In this document: positions 1-6,731 of the stretch, piece by piece
How positions within the stretch are numbered: the first letter of the stretch is position 1
Layout: every line of letters starts with the position of its first letter
NCBI GenBank assembly: GCA_014380615.1
Contig: JACMJM010000030.1
Location: 1-64,000 of the forward strand
Source of the DNA: Sphingobacteriaceae bacterium
GTDB taxonomy: Bacteria; Bacteroidota; Bacteroidia; Sphingobacteriales; Sphingobacteriaceae
DNA: 64,000 bases
Direction of reading: 5' to 3'
The notes under the pieces: generated by a model
Database searches by the model: none
What the model was told of the DNA's origin: nothing
What the model saw: the letters and a program-made list of their open reading frames with translations, nothing else
Translations under genes and position numbers: made by a program

Positions 1-111
1 ACCTCACGGTAAACCACCTTGCGGCTTACTAATGCTTCCAGATCGTTACTCCGGCGCATAAGGGACTTGAACCCTCTAGCTTTAGGTTTTTCTCCTATAT
101 TTACCATTCAA

Positions 112-248
112 GGCACACACACAGGGTTTAGATTATGCCCGGGCGACGTGAATCTCGTTCCTTTTCTTCTTTTTAATTACTTTAGTGCTAGGTGACAGGT
201 GACCGCCATTTAATCGGGCACAACTTAAACCCTTGACCGTTAGCAGAA
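112..248 (+). repeat. attC-like site 0, family A (about 135 bp)
   Basis: Imperfect palindrome with left arm near 124-141 (GGGTTTAGATTATGCCCG) and right arm near 214-231 (CGGGCACAACTTAAACCC), ending in GTTAGCAGAA at 239-248. The arms pair with three mismatches. The R'' side is degenerate: it ends in CAC where the other sites have AAC. The preceding cassette (1-111) is cut by the window edge and has no ORF I can support. Confidence 0.72.
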
Positions 249-258
249 ATTATAAGAA

Positions 259-723
259 ATGCACCTACTTCCTTTCGCAAAGCTTTCAGTGACCTCTAAA
301 TTAACTTCGGTCGAAATCTTAACTGCACTAAAAAGGATGACAGAACCCATTCGACATTTTAGGTTTTTAATAACAGATAATGCTAGCGACGAAATTCAAT
401 TTGAAGGAAAAATAATGGAACCAAAATTTTATCTTAAAAGATTGACTAGGGCTCCAATAAAAATTCATGGACATATCGACAATTCACTAGTAATACTAAA
501 ATTTAGTATGACGACCCTTGATAAAGTTTGGGTCTTAATAGCTTTTCTATTTAATTTATTTATAACTTTTAATCTTTCTGTTCACTGCTTAGAGCAAAAT
601 ATTAGTTTTTATATTTTATTATTTCCATGCCTGTTTTTCCTTTTTATCTATTTAGTTTTAATAATAAATTTTAACAGAGAAGTCCGAAAAACGAAAAAAA
701 TACTGAGTGACAAATTAGAATAA
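259..723 (+). CDS. Cassette 1: small membrane protein of unknown function
   Basis: A 154-aa protein that I do not recognise. The N-terminal half (about residues 1-85) is soluble with mixed alpha/beta character. Two adjacent hydrophobic segments at about 91-110 and 114-138 predict a membrane hairpin, followed by a short basic tail (REVRKTKK), so both termini would be cytoplasmic. It starts 19 bases after the GTT opening its cassette and stops two bases before the R'' box TTCTGCTAAC, filling the cassette almost completely. No promoter is evident, so expression would depend on an upstream array promoter or a weak internal one. The exact fit to the cassette limits is the best evidence that it is a gene. 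Confidence 0.65.
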   Translation: MHLLPFAKLSVTSKLTSVEILTALKRMTEPIRHFRFLITDNASDEIQFEGKIMEPKFYLKRLTRAPIKIHGHIDNSLVILKFSMTTLDKVWVLIAFLFNLFITFNLSVHCLEQNISFYILLFPCLFFLFIYLVLIINFNREVRKTKKILSDKLE

Positions 724-724
724 C

Positions 725-804
725 TTCTGCTAACAAATAGTGTTGCGCTATTTCCCAACGCTCACGGGCGACACGCACAGCGCAAACTATAAACGTTATA
801 CGGC
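725..804 (+). repeat. attC-like site 1, family B (about 80 bp)
   Basis: R'' box TTCTGCTAAC (725-734), left arm ATAGTGTTGCGCT, a central region with CCC and GGG, right arm AGCGCAAACTAT, then GTTATACGGC (795-804). The left arm carries one extra base compared with the right arm, like the extrahelical bases that set attC orientation. Near-identical copies occur at 1688-1765 and 5753-5831. Confidence 0.8.
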
Positions 805-1062
805 ATTGTAAGAAAGGCACTTTCTGCCGGTATTCAGGTTCCTGTCCCGACGCTTTGCTCAAACCCGACGCTGAATTACCAAATTGACCAGCAAGCCCGG
901 GGCCGACGCTTACACTGATCTTCTGTTTCTGTTATCGTTCCTTTCCGCCGGACTGACCCTCGACCTCGAGACGGAATGTTCCTTGCTGCTAAAACTACGG
1001 CTACGCTTTCATCGGGAAAATTTCTGCTAAAACCCCGGCGATTCTGGCTCGGAGAAACAACA
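805..1062 (+). other. Cassette 2: no convincing ORF, possible non-coding cassette
   Basis: This 258-base interior is bounded by matched cassette ends (GTTATACGGC at 795 and GCCGTATAAC at 1063). It contains a single in-window ATG on the + strand and no ORF of useful length. The minus-strand ORF that overlaps its left part runs through the neighbouring attC and is not credible. The interior is visibly richer in G and C than the coding cassettes and has short repeated CCGACGCT words. Non-coding cassettes are known from chromosomal integrons. It could instead be a decayed gene or carry a regulatory RNA or promoter. Confidence 0.5.
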
Positions 1063-1197
1063 GCCGTATAACAATAGGTTAATGTTATGCCCGGGCGACG
1101 TGAATCCCGTTCTTTTTCTTCTTTTTACTTACTTTAGTGCGGCGGACTAGGCGGTGCTTTCTTTGGGGCACAACATTAACCTCCGCCCGTTGTGCGC
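1063..1197 (+). repeat. attC-like site 2, family A
   Basis: R'' box GCCGTATAAC (1063-1072), left arm GGTTAATGTTATGCCC, the conserved inner words GACGTG and ACTTTAGTGC, right arm GGGCACAACATTAACC, then GTTGTGCGC (1189-1197). The arms pair with a single A/C mismatch, which also occurs in the other family A copies. The arm sequence differs from site 0 with compensating changes on the opposite arm. Confidence 0.8.
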
Positions 1198-1235
1198 AAC
1201 TATAATGGCCCAACAAATCGCATAGGACTAACACC

Positions 1236-1679
1236 ATGACAGACATTGACTTAGAGGGACTTTCAGAGATTGAAGAACTTAGATGTATTTTAAGCTTACA
1301 CGACCAAGCAAGCCAATATTTAGAAAGCTTTGAATGGTATGTTAAAACAATAAGAAGCTGGCACGACAAGGAGCATTCGATTTATGAAAAAGTCGGCGTT
1401 TTCCTATTTGAAATACAACCAATAAATGAAAGCATCGACGATTTTATATGGGTTATAGTTGGCGACCTTCCTTCAGTTTATCTGGACAAAAGTGTGAAGA
1501 CTGGGCAGGAAGCTTTAGAAATATATTGTGACCTAATGATGGACTGGGTAAATAATGTGAAAGGCCGGAAATCCGTGTCAGAGTGTTACCCCGTTCCTGT
1601 TGAACCAAATACAGCTAATGCTGAACTATTAGAGCATAGAATTTCATTTATAAGAAGAGAACTATTAACGACACAGTAA
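1236..1679 (+). CDS. Cassette 3: unknown soluble protein
   Basis: A 147-aa acidic protein with no signal peptide or membrane segment. Residues 1-50 look helical, and a central hydrophobic beta stretch (FIWVIVGDLPSVYLD, about 70-84) is followed by an amphipathic helix rich in Trp and Met. I do not recognise it with confidence; the general look is that of small accessory proteins common in cassette arrays and near immunity loci. It lies 46 bases after the cassette start GTTGTGCGC and ends 8 bases before the matching end GCGCACAAC. No partner gene with an obvious toxin feature is adjacent. A function is not assigned. Confidence 0.7.
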   Translation: MTDIDLEGLSEIEELRCILSLHDQASQYLESFEWYVKTIRSWHDKEHSIYEKVGVFLFEIQPINESIDDFIWVIVGDLPSVYLDKSVKTGQEALEIYCDLMMDWVNNVKGRKSVSECYPVPVEPNTANAELLEHRISFIRRELLTTQ

Positions 1680-1687
1680 GAATAGCT

Positions 1688-1765
1688 GCGCACAACAAAT
1701 AGTGTTGCGCTATTTCCCTGCCCACATGGGCGACACGCACAGCGCAAACTATAATCGTTGTATGC
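1688..1765 (+). repeat. attC-like site 3, family B
   Basis: R'' box GCGCACAAC (1688-1696), the same AAATAGTGTTGCGCTATTTCCC-type left half as site 1, right arm AGCGCAAACTATAAT, then GTTGTATGC (1757-1765). It differs from site 1 mainly in the loop (CTGCCCACAT instead of AACGCTCAC), as expected where only arms and boxes are conserved. Confidence 0.8.
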
Positions 1766-1810
1766 AACCAAAGAAATCCGACAAACTTACTATCGACTAC
1801 ATCATCTAAT

Positions 1811-2401
1811 ATGACCTTTGCTCACAACAAATCTTGGGAACATTTTGAAACAGTATTTAATTCTAAATTACCTATAAAAGAGGCATGGGATAAAATAATC
1901 GATTTCCATGAAAAAACGGTTCCTACTTGTTATTGGACTCAATTAAGAGAATTAGATGTAGAAACCGAACAACAGGAAATAAAAGAATGGTTCGAGCAAT
2001 TGGTAGCTAACGACCCACTTCCCCAAAAAGTCATTTCCATTTGGATTGGAATAGTAAAGTTATTGGACGACAATGACAATAAAGTTAACGCAATTTATTT
2101 AACGGGCGCTGATTCTTACGACAAAGATGATATTGAATGGGCTACAGAACCTACCTATGAACCAGAAAATAAATATGGAGTACTTGACATCTTAAATCAA
2201 ATTGAAAACATAATAAAGGAAGACCCCAAAAATTATTCCTTTCTTGACTGGATTTTACCACTTGCATACTGCTCATTGACAATCGACGAGATTGTTAGAA
2301 GAAAACTTGACCCAAGTATTTTTCTAAAATCACAAAAAAAGCTGTTCGTAACTACTGGACATGATAGCGGAGACTATATGAACTTATCTCCAATTGAATA
2401 G
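1811..2401 (+). CDS. Cassette 4: unknown soluble protein
   Basis: A 196-aa acidic, predicted cytosolic protein rich in Trp, Asp and Glu; no signal peptide, membrane helix or motif is recognised. About residues 14-75 read as helical, and a beta-rich middle (WIGIVKLLDD through AIYLTGADSY) precedes a second helical region. It starts 53 bases after the opening GTTGTATGC and ends 28 bases before the closing GCATACAAC. It is one of the larger cassette genes and is intact. Function unknown. Confidence 0.7.
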   Translation: MTFAHNKSWEHFETVFNSKLPIKEAWDKIIDFHEKTVPTCYWTQLRELDVETEQQEIKEWFEQLVANDPLPQKVISIWIGIVKLLDDNDNKVNAIYLTGADSYDKDDIEWATEPTYEPENKYGVLDILNQIENIIKEDPKNYSFLDWILPLAYCSLTIDEIVRRKLDPSIFLKSQKKLFVTTGHDSGDYMNLSPIE

Positions 2402-2429
2402 GACTTTCAATATTGACTAAGAATTGGCA

Positions 2430-2557
2430 GCATACAACACCAGGTTTAAATTATGCCCTAGTGACGTGGTTCTTGAAAGTTTCTGCCTTTTAACTACTTT
2501 AGTGCCAGGGCGACAATTGGTGCTTTCTAATCGGGCACAATATAAACCTGTAACCGT
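2430..2557 (+). repeat. attC-like site 4, family A, split by an IS at its R' box
   Basis: R'' box GCATACAAC (2430-2438), left arm GGTTTAAATTATGCCC, right arm GGGCACAATATAAACC, then CCGT (2554-2557), where the IS begins. The missing remainder is found beyond the IS as CCGTTAGCTGTAA (from 4214). Removing the IS and one CCGT restores a normal end, CCG followed by TTAGCTGTA. Confidence 0.8.
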
Positions 2558-4213
2558 CAGACTGTCTAAGAACTCTGTTAAGAAGTTAGAAACTTAAGAA
2601 TATCAAATACGTGCAAAAGTTTATTTTTAAGTATGCACTTTATTCAAGGAAGCAGTCGCTCTCAAACCCATCTTTTCCCGGTATCGCTGGAAGAAGCCAT
2701 CGCTGAAGATAACGAAGTCCGTATTGTTGAGCTGTTTGTTAACAGTATCGAGGTAAAGCAGTTTGATTTCACCATCAAGCAAACAACAGAAGGCCGTCCG
2801 GCATATCATCCTTCAGATTTGTTAAAGCTCTTTATTTACGGCTACCTTAACCGCATCCGTTCTTCAAGGGCTCTGGAAAAAGAATGCAAGCGTAATATCG
2901 AACTAATGTGGCTCCTCAAGAGTCTGGCTCCTGACCATAATACCATATCCAACTTTCGTAAAGAAAATAGCAAAGCCATTAAAGAGGTATTCCGATATAC
3001 CGTAAGTCTGGCAAAAACATTTAACCTGATAGGTGGAAAACTCATTGCCGGTGATAGTACAAAGCTGCGGGCTCAGAACTCTAAAAAGAACAATTATAAC
3101 CCTAAGAAAATAGAGCGGCACTTGGCGTATATTGAAGAAAAACTCCAGGCCTATACCCAGGCTCTTGCCCTGGCCGATGAAGATAGCAGAGAAACCATCC
3201 AGAAGGAAATAAAAAAGCAGCAAAGCCGTAAAGCGGGTTATGAGGCTATAGGAAAACAAATTGAAGCCAGTACCGAGAATCAGGTATCTACTTCAGACCC
3301 CGATAGCCGTCAGCTCATTACACGCAATAACATTACCGAAGTGGCTTATAATGTGCAAACCACCGTAGATGCTAAACATGGTATCCCCATTGATTATAAA
3401 GTTACCAATCAGAACGATAGCAGGGCAATGGGCGAGATGCTGATTCGGGCTAAAGACATCCTTAAAACAGAAAACTTTACTGCCTTATATGATAAGGGCT
3501 ATCATACCGACAGCGAGCTAAAAAAAGGGAAAGACCTGGGCATAACCTTGATGGTAGCCATTCCTGCGGTGGCTTCCAGTGCTCCGGATGTTGCTTATAA
3601 TATGGCTAACTTTAGTTACAACCAACAAAATGACACCTACACCTGCCCACAGAAGCAGGAGATGATAAGCAATGGCAATTGGTATGTGAAACATCATGAA
3701 ACCTACCCCACCCTTACCAAACATTATAAAACCAATAAATGCCTGGAGTGCCCGGTAAGAACGGCCTGCACCAAGAACTTAAAAGGACGCCTGATAGAGC
3801 GGAGTGAACATGCTCCTTTTGTAGAGTGGAACAGGAGGAACATCCTGGCAAACCCTGAACTTTATAAGAAGCGACAGGCTATTGTTGAGCATCCTTACGG
3901 TACTATAAAACGACAATGGGGATATTCTTACATTCTCACAAAGAAAGGGATGGAACGGGCATCTGCCGATGTGGGTCTAATCTTAATCTGCTATAATCTG
4001 AAACGACTGATGAACCTTATGGGAAGCCTAATGAAAGCCCATCTGCAAGGTCTGGGGGCACCCAAATGGCGTAAAACAGCGCTAGAAAGTATCTGCTTTC
4101 CCTTTTTAAGCCTTTATAAACAGAATAGAACATCCTATACTTTAGATATGCGGCTTAATGGAGCCGCAAATTTGTACTTTTAATAAATTAAATGGTAGTT
4201 CTTAGACAGACTG
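2558..4213 (+). mobile_element. Complete IS1182-like insertion sequence, 1656 bp
   Basis: The terminal inverted repeats are CAGACTGTCTAAGAACT (2558-2574) and the inverse of CAGTCTGTCTAAGAACT (ending at 4213), matching at 16 of 17 positions. The flanking direct repeat CCGT (2554-2557 and 4214-4217) is a 4-bp target duplication. A single transposase ORF spans most of the element. Size and single-ORF layout fit the IS1182 family; I cannot name the isoform. The intact ORF, near-perfect ends and perfect target repeat suggest a recent insertion. Confidence 0.9.
2633..4183 (+). CDS. IS1182-family transposase
   Basis: A 516-aa DDE transposase catalysing cut-and-paste type strand transfer of its element. 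An N-terminal DUF772-type helical domain spans about residues 50-120 (PAYHPSDLLKLFIYGY). The predicted catalytic residues are D141 in AGDSTKLRAQNS, D287 in ALYDKGYHT and E419 in VEHPYGTIKRQWGY. A Cys cluster at C338, C370, C373 and C379 probably binds zinc, as is common in this family. The reading frame is uninterrupted and begins 75 bases inside the left end. It is co-oriented with the cassette genes, so outward transcription could affect cassette 5. Confidence 0.92.
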   Translation: MHFIQGSSRSQTHLFPVSLEEAIAEDNEVRIVELFVNSIEVKQFDFTIKQTTEGRPAYHPSDLLKLFIYGYLNRIRSSRALEKECKRNIELMWLLKSLAPDHNTISNFRKENSKAIKEVFRYTVSLAKTFNLIGGKLIAGDSTKLRAQNSKKNNYNPKKIERHLAYIEEKLQAYTQALALADEDSRETIQKEIKKQQSRKAGYEAIGKQIEASTENQVSTSDPDSRQLITRNNITEVAYNVQTTVDAKHGIPIDYKVTNQNDSRAMGEMLIRAKDILKTENFTALYDKGYHTDSELKKGKDLGITLMVAIPAVASSAPDVAYNMANFSYNQQNDTYTCPQKQEMISNGNWYVKHHETYPTLTKHYKTNKCLECPVRTACTKNLKGRLIERSEHAPFVEWNRRNILANPELYKKRQAIVEHPYGTIKRQWGYSYILTKKGMERASADVGLILICYNLKRLMNLMGSLMKAHLQGLGAPKWRKTALESICFPFLSLYKQNRTSYTLDMRLNGAANLYF

Positions 4214-4252
4214 CCGTTAGCTGTAATTTTAAAACCCCAACCTCATTCATAC

Positions 4253-5164
4253 ATGGAACATAGAGTAATTGACATCGAGGACACGAATGAGATATTGGAA
4301 AAGACTGACAAACTTATTCATGGGTTAGATGCCGGAATTCAAGCCGTTTCTATGGACTTCGGGTTTCACATTAAGGACACATTCGCAGAGCCGAAAATAT
4401 TTGACATTAGAAATAATATTTCGTATCGACTCAGTAGCTCCAGATTCCATTTTCGTTTACTGTTTACCCAACTAAGCGACATTCATTCAAAGCACGCTAA
4501 TTTAGACCGATCAACAAACTTTACAGATTCCTCTCAATGGCATTTGGAAATTGACAAAAAACATATAAGTTATTTATTAGACAGCATAGTTTTTCACTTA
4601 TCATCAGTCTTCGATTACTCCGCTATCCTAATTAATTACATTCTAGTTAAAACTGATGATACTCCCAATTGGAATAAAATTGAAAGTCACGCAAGAGGAA
4701 AATCCGGACTATTTTCTAACGAAAAGTCAAACGATGTCAAAAAAAGCGTAATCGAAATTCATAATAATTTTGTTAGACAGCTTTATGATTATCGCTCAGA
4801 TATTATTCATAGGACTTCGGATGTTTTGAACGCCCATTTCGCGCATGAACTTGCATCCAATAAAAAGACTATTCTGTTCTTATGCTCAAAGATGCAGCAG
4901 AAGAAGTTTAAAGACATTCAAGGTTTAGAAAATAAGTATACCGTCACATACTTCGTTCATCATCTAATAACCAAAACGATTGAAGCTATTGCCAACATAT
5001 TAAGAGTTTTGCGCAATTACATGGAAGAAAACTCTGACAGCAAAAGGTTGCTTAAAGAAGGTAAATTGATGTTTGCATATATAGGTGAGAATAAAGAAAC
5101 GGTATCACCTGGACTAATGTATTGGGGGGAATTTGATAGAGCCTTTCAAGAACAATCCGAATAA
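4253..5164 (+). CDS. Cassette 5: mostly helical protein with a HEPN-like RX4H motif
   Basis: A 303-aa predicted cytosolic, largely alpha-helical protein; no signal peptide. The notable motif is R181-S-D-I-I-H186 within a long helix (FVRQLYDYRSDIIHRTSD), which fits the RX4-6H signature of HEPN RNases and HEPN-like domains. The helix bundle would cover about residues 100-260. The motif is short and can occur by chance, so RNase activity is only a suggestion; an inactive HEPN-fold or unrelated helical protein is possible. It begins 36 bases after GTTAGCTGTA and ends 4 bases before the matching TACAGCTAAC. It is the first gene after the IS and may now be read from it. Confidence 0.7.
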   Translation: MEHRVIDIEDTNEILEKTDKLIHGLDAGIQAVSMDFGFHIKDTFAEPKIFDIRNNISYRLSSSRFHFRLLFTQLSDIHSKHANLDRSTNFTDSSQWHLEIDKKHISYLLDSIVFHLSSVFDYSAILINYILVKTDDTPNWNKIESHARGKSGLFSNEKSNDVKKSVIEIHNNFVRQLYDYRSDIIHRTSDVLNAHFAHELASNKKTILFLCSKMQQKKFKDIQGLENKYTVTYFVHHLITKTIEAIANILRVLRNYMEENSDSKRLLKEGKLMFAYIGENKETVSPGLMYWGEFDRAFQEQSE

Positions 5165-5168
5165 AAAC

Positions 5169-5304
5169 TACAGCTAACATCACCTTGTTTCTATTGCTGG
5201 TTTCGTGGTCTATGTTATTTCGCTGCTTTCTATTACATTAGTGCTGGCTTGCGGCTGATCTGCTATTAATTCCGCAACAGCAACAAGCCTTAATCGTTAG
5301 TTGC
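5169..5304 (+). repeat. attC-like site 5, third arm type (family C)
   Basis: R'' box TACAGCTAAC (5169-5178), left arm with CACCTTGTTTCTATTGC, inner ACATTAGTGCTGG similar to family A, right arm GCAACAGCAACAAGCC, then GTTAGTTGC (5296-5304). The arms pair less well than in the other sites, and the arm sequence is not shared with the two main families. Confidence 0.65.
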
Positions 5305-5330
5305 AAGCTTAATAACCCCTCATAGCAACC

Positions 5331-5744
5331 ATGACCGACGACCCGAGTTATAGAAAACTTTATGAAACAAGTAATTGGACCGTCGGATATATCTATGAAT
5401 ATGCGTACTTGACAGACAAGTCGAATGGGACTACCATTCTGCTAGGTGGGTTTATATATGACCCCACTTGTGCATTAATAAGTGACGAAAATTTATGGTG
5501 CGTAGTTGGAGGTGATAAGCTTTTAATATGGGCACCTAACGAAGCCTACGAGATAGTGGATGACAATTTAAAGAATATAGGAGCTCTTAGACAAGTTGAC
5601 TCAAATACGATTCATATATTGACTGACCCTTGGTCTGAAAATTCTGCTATTTGGGAATTTAGTATTCGCACAAGACAGCGTCGAAAACTAAGGGACTTTA
5701 ATGACTATAAGGATAAAGAATATACAGAAGACATAAAATGGTAA
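5331..5744 (+). CDS. Cassette 6: unknown small protein
   Basis: A 137-aa acidic protein without signal peptide or membrane segment. It is rich in aromatic residues and predicted beta strands (WTVGYIYEYAYL, TTILLGGFIYDP, NLWCVVGGDKLLIWAP, IHILTDPW), suggesting a small all-beta fold. I do not recognise the family. It starts 34 bases after the GTTAGTTGC boundary. Its cassette is unusual because its two ends are not reverse complements (GTTAGTTGC against GCCTATAAC), so the unit may be a fusion of two cassettes; the ORF itself looks intact. Confidence 0.62.
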   Translation: MTDDPSYRKLYETSNWTVGYIYEYAYLTDKSNGTTILLGGFIYDPTCALISDENLWCVVGGDKLLIWAPNEAYEIVDDNLKNIGALRQVDSNTIHILTDPWSENSAIWEFSIRTRQRRKLRDFNDYKDKEYTEDIKW

Positions 5745-5752
5745 GAAAGCCA

Positions 5753-5831
5753 GCCTATAACAAATAGTATTGCGCTATTTCCCTTCGCTCATGGGCGACA
5801 CGCACAGCGCAAACTATAATCGTTACCTGCA
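5753..5831 (+). repeat. attC-like site 6, family B
   Basis: R'' box GCCTATAAC (5753-5761), left half AAATAGTATTGCGCTATTTCCC-like, right arm AGCGCAAACTATAAT, then GTTACCTGCA (5822-5831). One base in the left arm (A for G) differs from sites 1 and 3. Its R'' does not match the start of the cassette it closes. Confidence 0.78.
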
Positions 5832-5874
5832 ACAATAAAGCGGACCACCTTATAAGACCCTCACGACAATATAC

Positions 5875-6282
5875 ATGAACAAGCTTTTCCTTTCCATTTT
5901 ACTTCTGACTGCCTTTTCTTGTAAACAAAAAGATGTTGAGCGCAAGAGACACGAAAAGCTACTGGATTTTAAAAGCTCTACAGTCATGAGTGTTGATGAA
6001 ATAATTTTAGCTGACACCGCATATATGGGAAATATTTATTCTCAAAACTTCTACACTAAGACTGACACCGTAGAGTATAGAGACAAGTATATCTACATAT
6101 CTTACTTATCTGTTGTAAATGGTTGTGCCGATTACGACGGAAATTTAGAGTTTAAATCAGATTCAATAATTCTGAAATTAGATAACATTTCTGGAATAGA
6201 ATGTACAGAAATCAGGTGTGATAGACTGGTTTACAAAATTCGAAATCCGGAGAACAAAAGATACAAGATTAAAAAATTCTAG
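5875..6282 (+). CDS. Cassette 7: small lipoprotein
   Basis: A 135-aa protein with a lipoprotein signal: a basic start, a hydrophobic stretch LFLSILLLTAF and a lipobox ending at Cys16 (AFSC), followed by a charged linker. The mature part is a small, probably beta-rich domain with further Cys residues (VVNGCADYD, IECTEIRCD) that could form disulfides in the periplasm. The family is not recognised. It lies 52 bases after GTTACCTGCA, and its stop is 17 bases before the matching TGCAGGTAAC. It is the last gene of the array. Cassette-borne exported lipoproteins are plausible, but the function is unknown. Confidence 0.68.
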   Translation: MNKLFLSILLLTAFSCKQKDVERKRHEKLLDFKSSTVMSVDEIILADTAYMGNIYSQNFYTKTDTVEYRDKYIYISYLSVVNGCADYDGNLEFKSDSIILKLDNISGIECTEIRCDRLVYKIRNPENKRYKIKKF

Positions 6283-6298
6283 TGCGACAAATAATTGC

Positions 6299-6356
6299 TG
6301 CAGGTAACAATATGTTTAAATTATGCCCGGCTGAGGTGGTTCTCGAAGTTTTCTGC
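6299..6356 (+). repeat. attC-like site 7, family A, truncated
   Basis: R'' box TGCAGGTAAC (6299-6308), left arm TGTTTAAATTATGCCC and the inner words up to TTTCTGC at 6356. Homology to site 4 then stops abruptly: the ACTTTAGTGC word, right arm and R' box are absent. This is the junction of the array with ordinary chromosome. Confidence 0.75.
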
Positions 6357-6712
6357 AACAGTAGCATAGAATATAAAAAGGGTAACCAAATTATACAGCA
6401 GAGTAATAGTATTGATGGTTTAAAAGCATCCCAATCCCTCCGACCAACAGTAAAATGCTTGCCCCCCAACAAACAACTGTATATAGCTTAGGAAGGAAAA
6501 GTTGCATCTATTTTTTAATCATGACAAACACTTTTTAGTTGCTAAATTTAGCTCTTTTGATTATGCAAAACATTTTCGAAATATAGATATTTTCTTAAAA
6601 GAATGAAAAGGAACATTTTGAAAGATAGCTCAGTGCTTTTTACGATTTTTTGCAGAAGTTATAACGATGAAATTTTAAGAGTTTTTCTATTCTTTAAAAA
6701 AACTTCGATAAA
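6357..6712. other. Junction spacer without a supported gene
   Basis: 356 bases of AT-rich sequence between the truncated attC and the pseudouridine synthase gene. Short ORFs here either run through the attC remnant or are antisense to the next gene, and none looks like a protein. The right end contains the terminator of the minus-strand gene. Confidence 0.5.
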
Positions 6713-6731
6713 TCACACATCAAATTTATCG
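6692..6731 (-). terminator. Intrinsic terminator of the pseudouridine synthase gene
   Basis: On the minus strand CGATAAAT (6731-6724) pairs with ATTTATCG (6713-6706), and AAG plus seven T residues follow. The stop codon of the gene lies at the edge of the loop. The stem is AT-only, so strength is modest. Confidence 0.5.

Larger units (their letters stand above)
112..6356 (+). mobile_element. Integron-type gene-cassette array (seven cassettes, one partial), distal end truncated
   Basis: Seen: successive + strand units start at GTT points (239, 795, 1189, 1757, 2556/4216, 5296, 5822), and each unit's first 9-10 bases reappear as a reverse complement just before the next palindrome. Examples are GTTAGCAGAA with TTCTGCTAAC, GTTATACGGC with GCCGTATAAC, GTTGTGCGC with GCGCACAAC, GTTGTATGC with GCATACAAC, GTTAGCTGTA with TACAGCTAAC, and GTTACCTGCA with TGCAGGTAAC. 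Known: this matches integron cassettes, where the R' box (GTTRRRY) opening a cassette pairs with the R'' box of the attC closing it. Inferred: a chromosomal cassette array, or a cluster of attC sites lacking an integrase. No integrase is visible; if present it would be expected left of position 1. ORFs start 19-53 bases after each GTT. Confidence 0.82.

Noticed and set aside
45..85. A minus-strand stretch resembling the T arm and acceptor of a tRNA (GAGGGTTCAAGTCCCTT)
   Set aside because: The T-arm pairs well, but no anticodon arm or D arm with sensible bases exists upstream, so it is not a complete tRNA. A tRNA remnant cannot be excluded but is not supported.
1085..1369. A 94-codon minus-strand ORF
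   Set aside because: It spans an attC site and is antisense to the cassette 3 gene.
112..6308. Interpreting the repeats as CRISPR or as tandem duplications
   Set aside because: Units are 0.4-1.1 kb, repeats are palindromes of two or more families, and the interiors are different genes; no short regularly spaced repeats with spacers of 25-50 bases exist.
6282..6491. A 69-codon ORF on the + strand
   Set aside because: It starts in the stop region of cassette 7 and reads through the truncated attC and junction sequence; no protein features.
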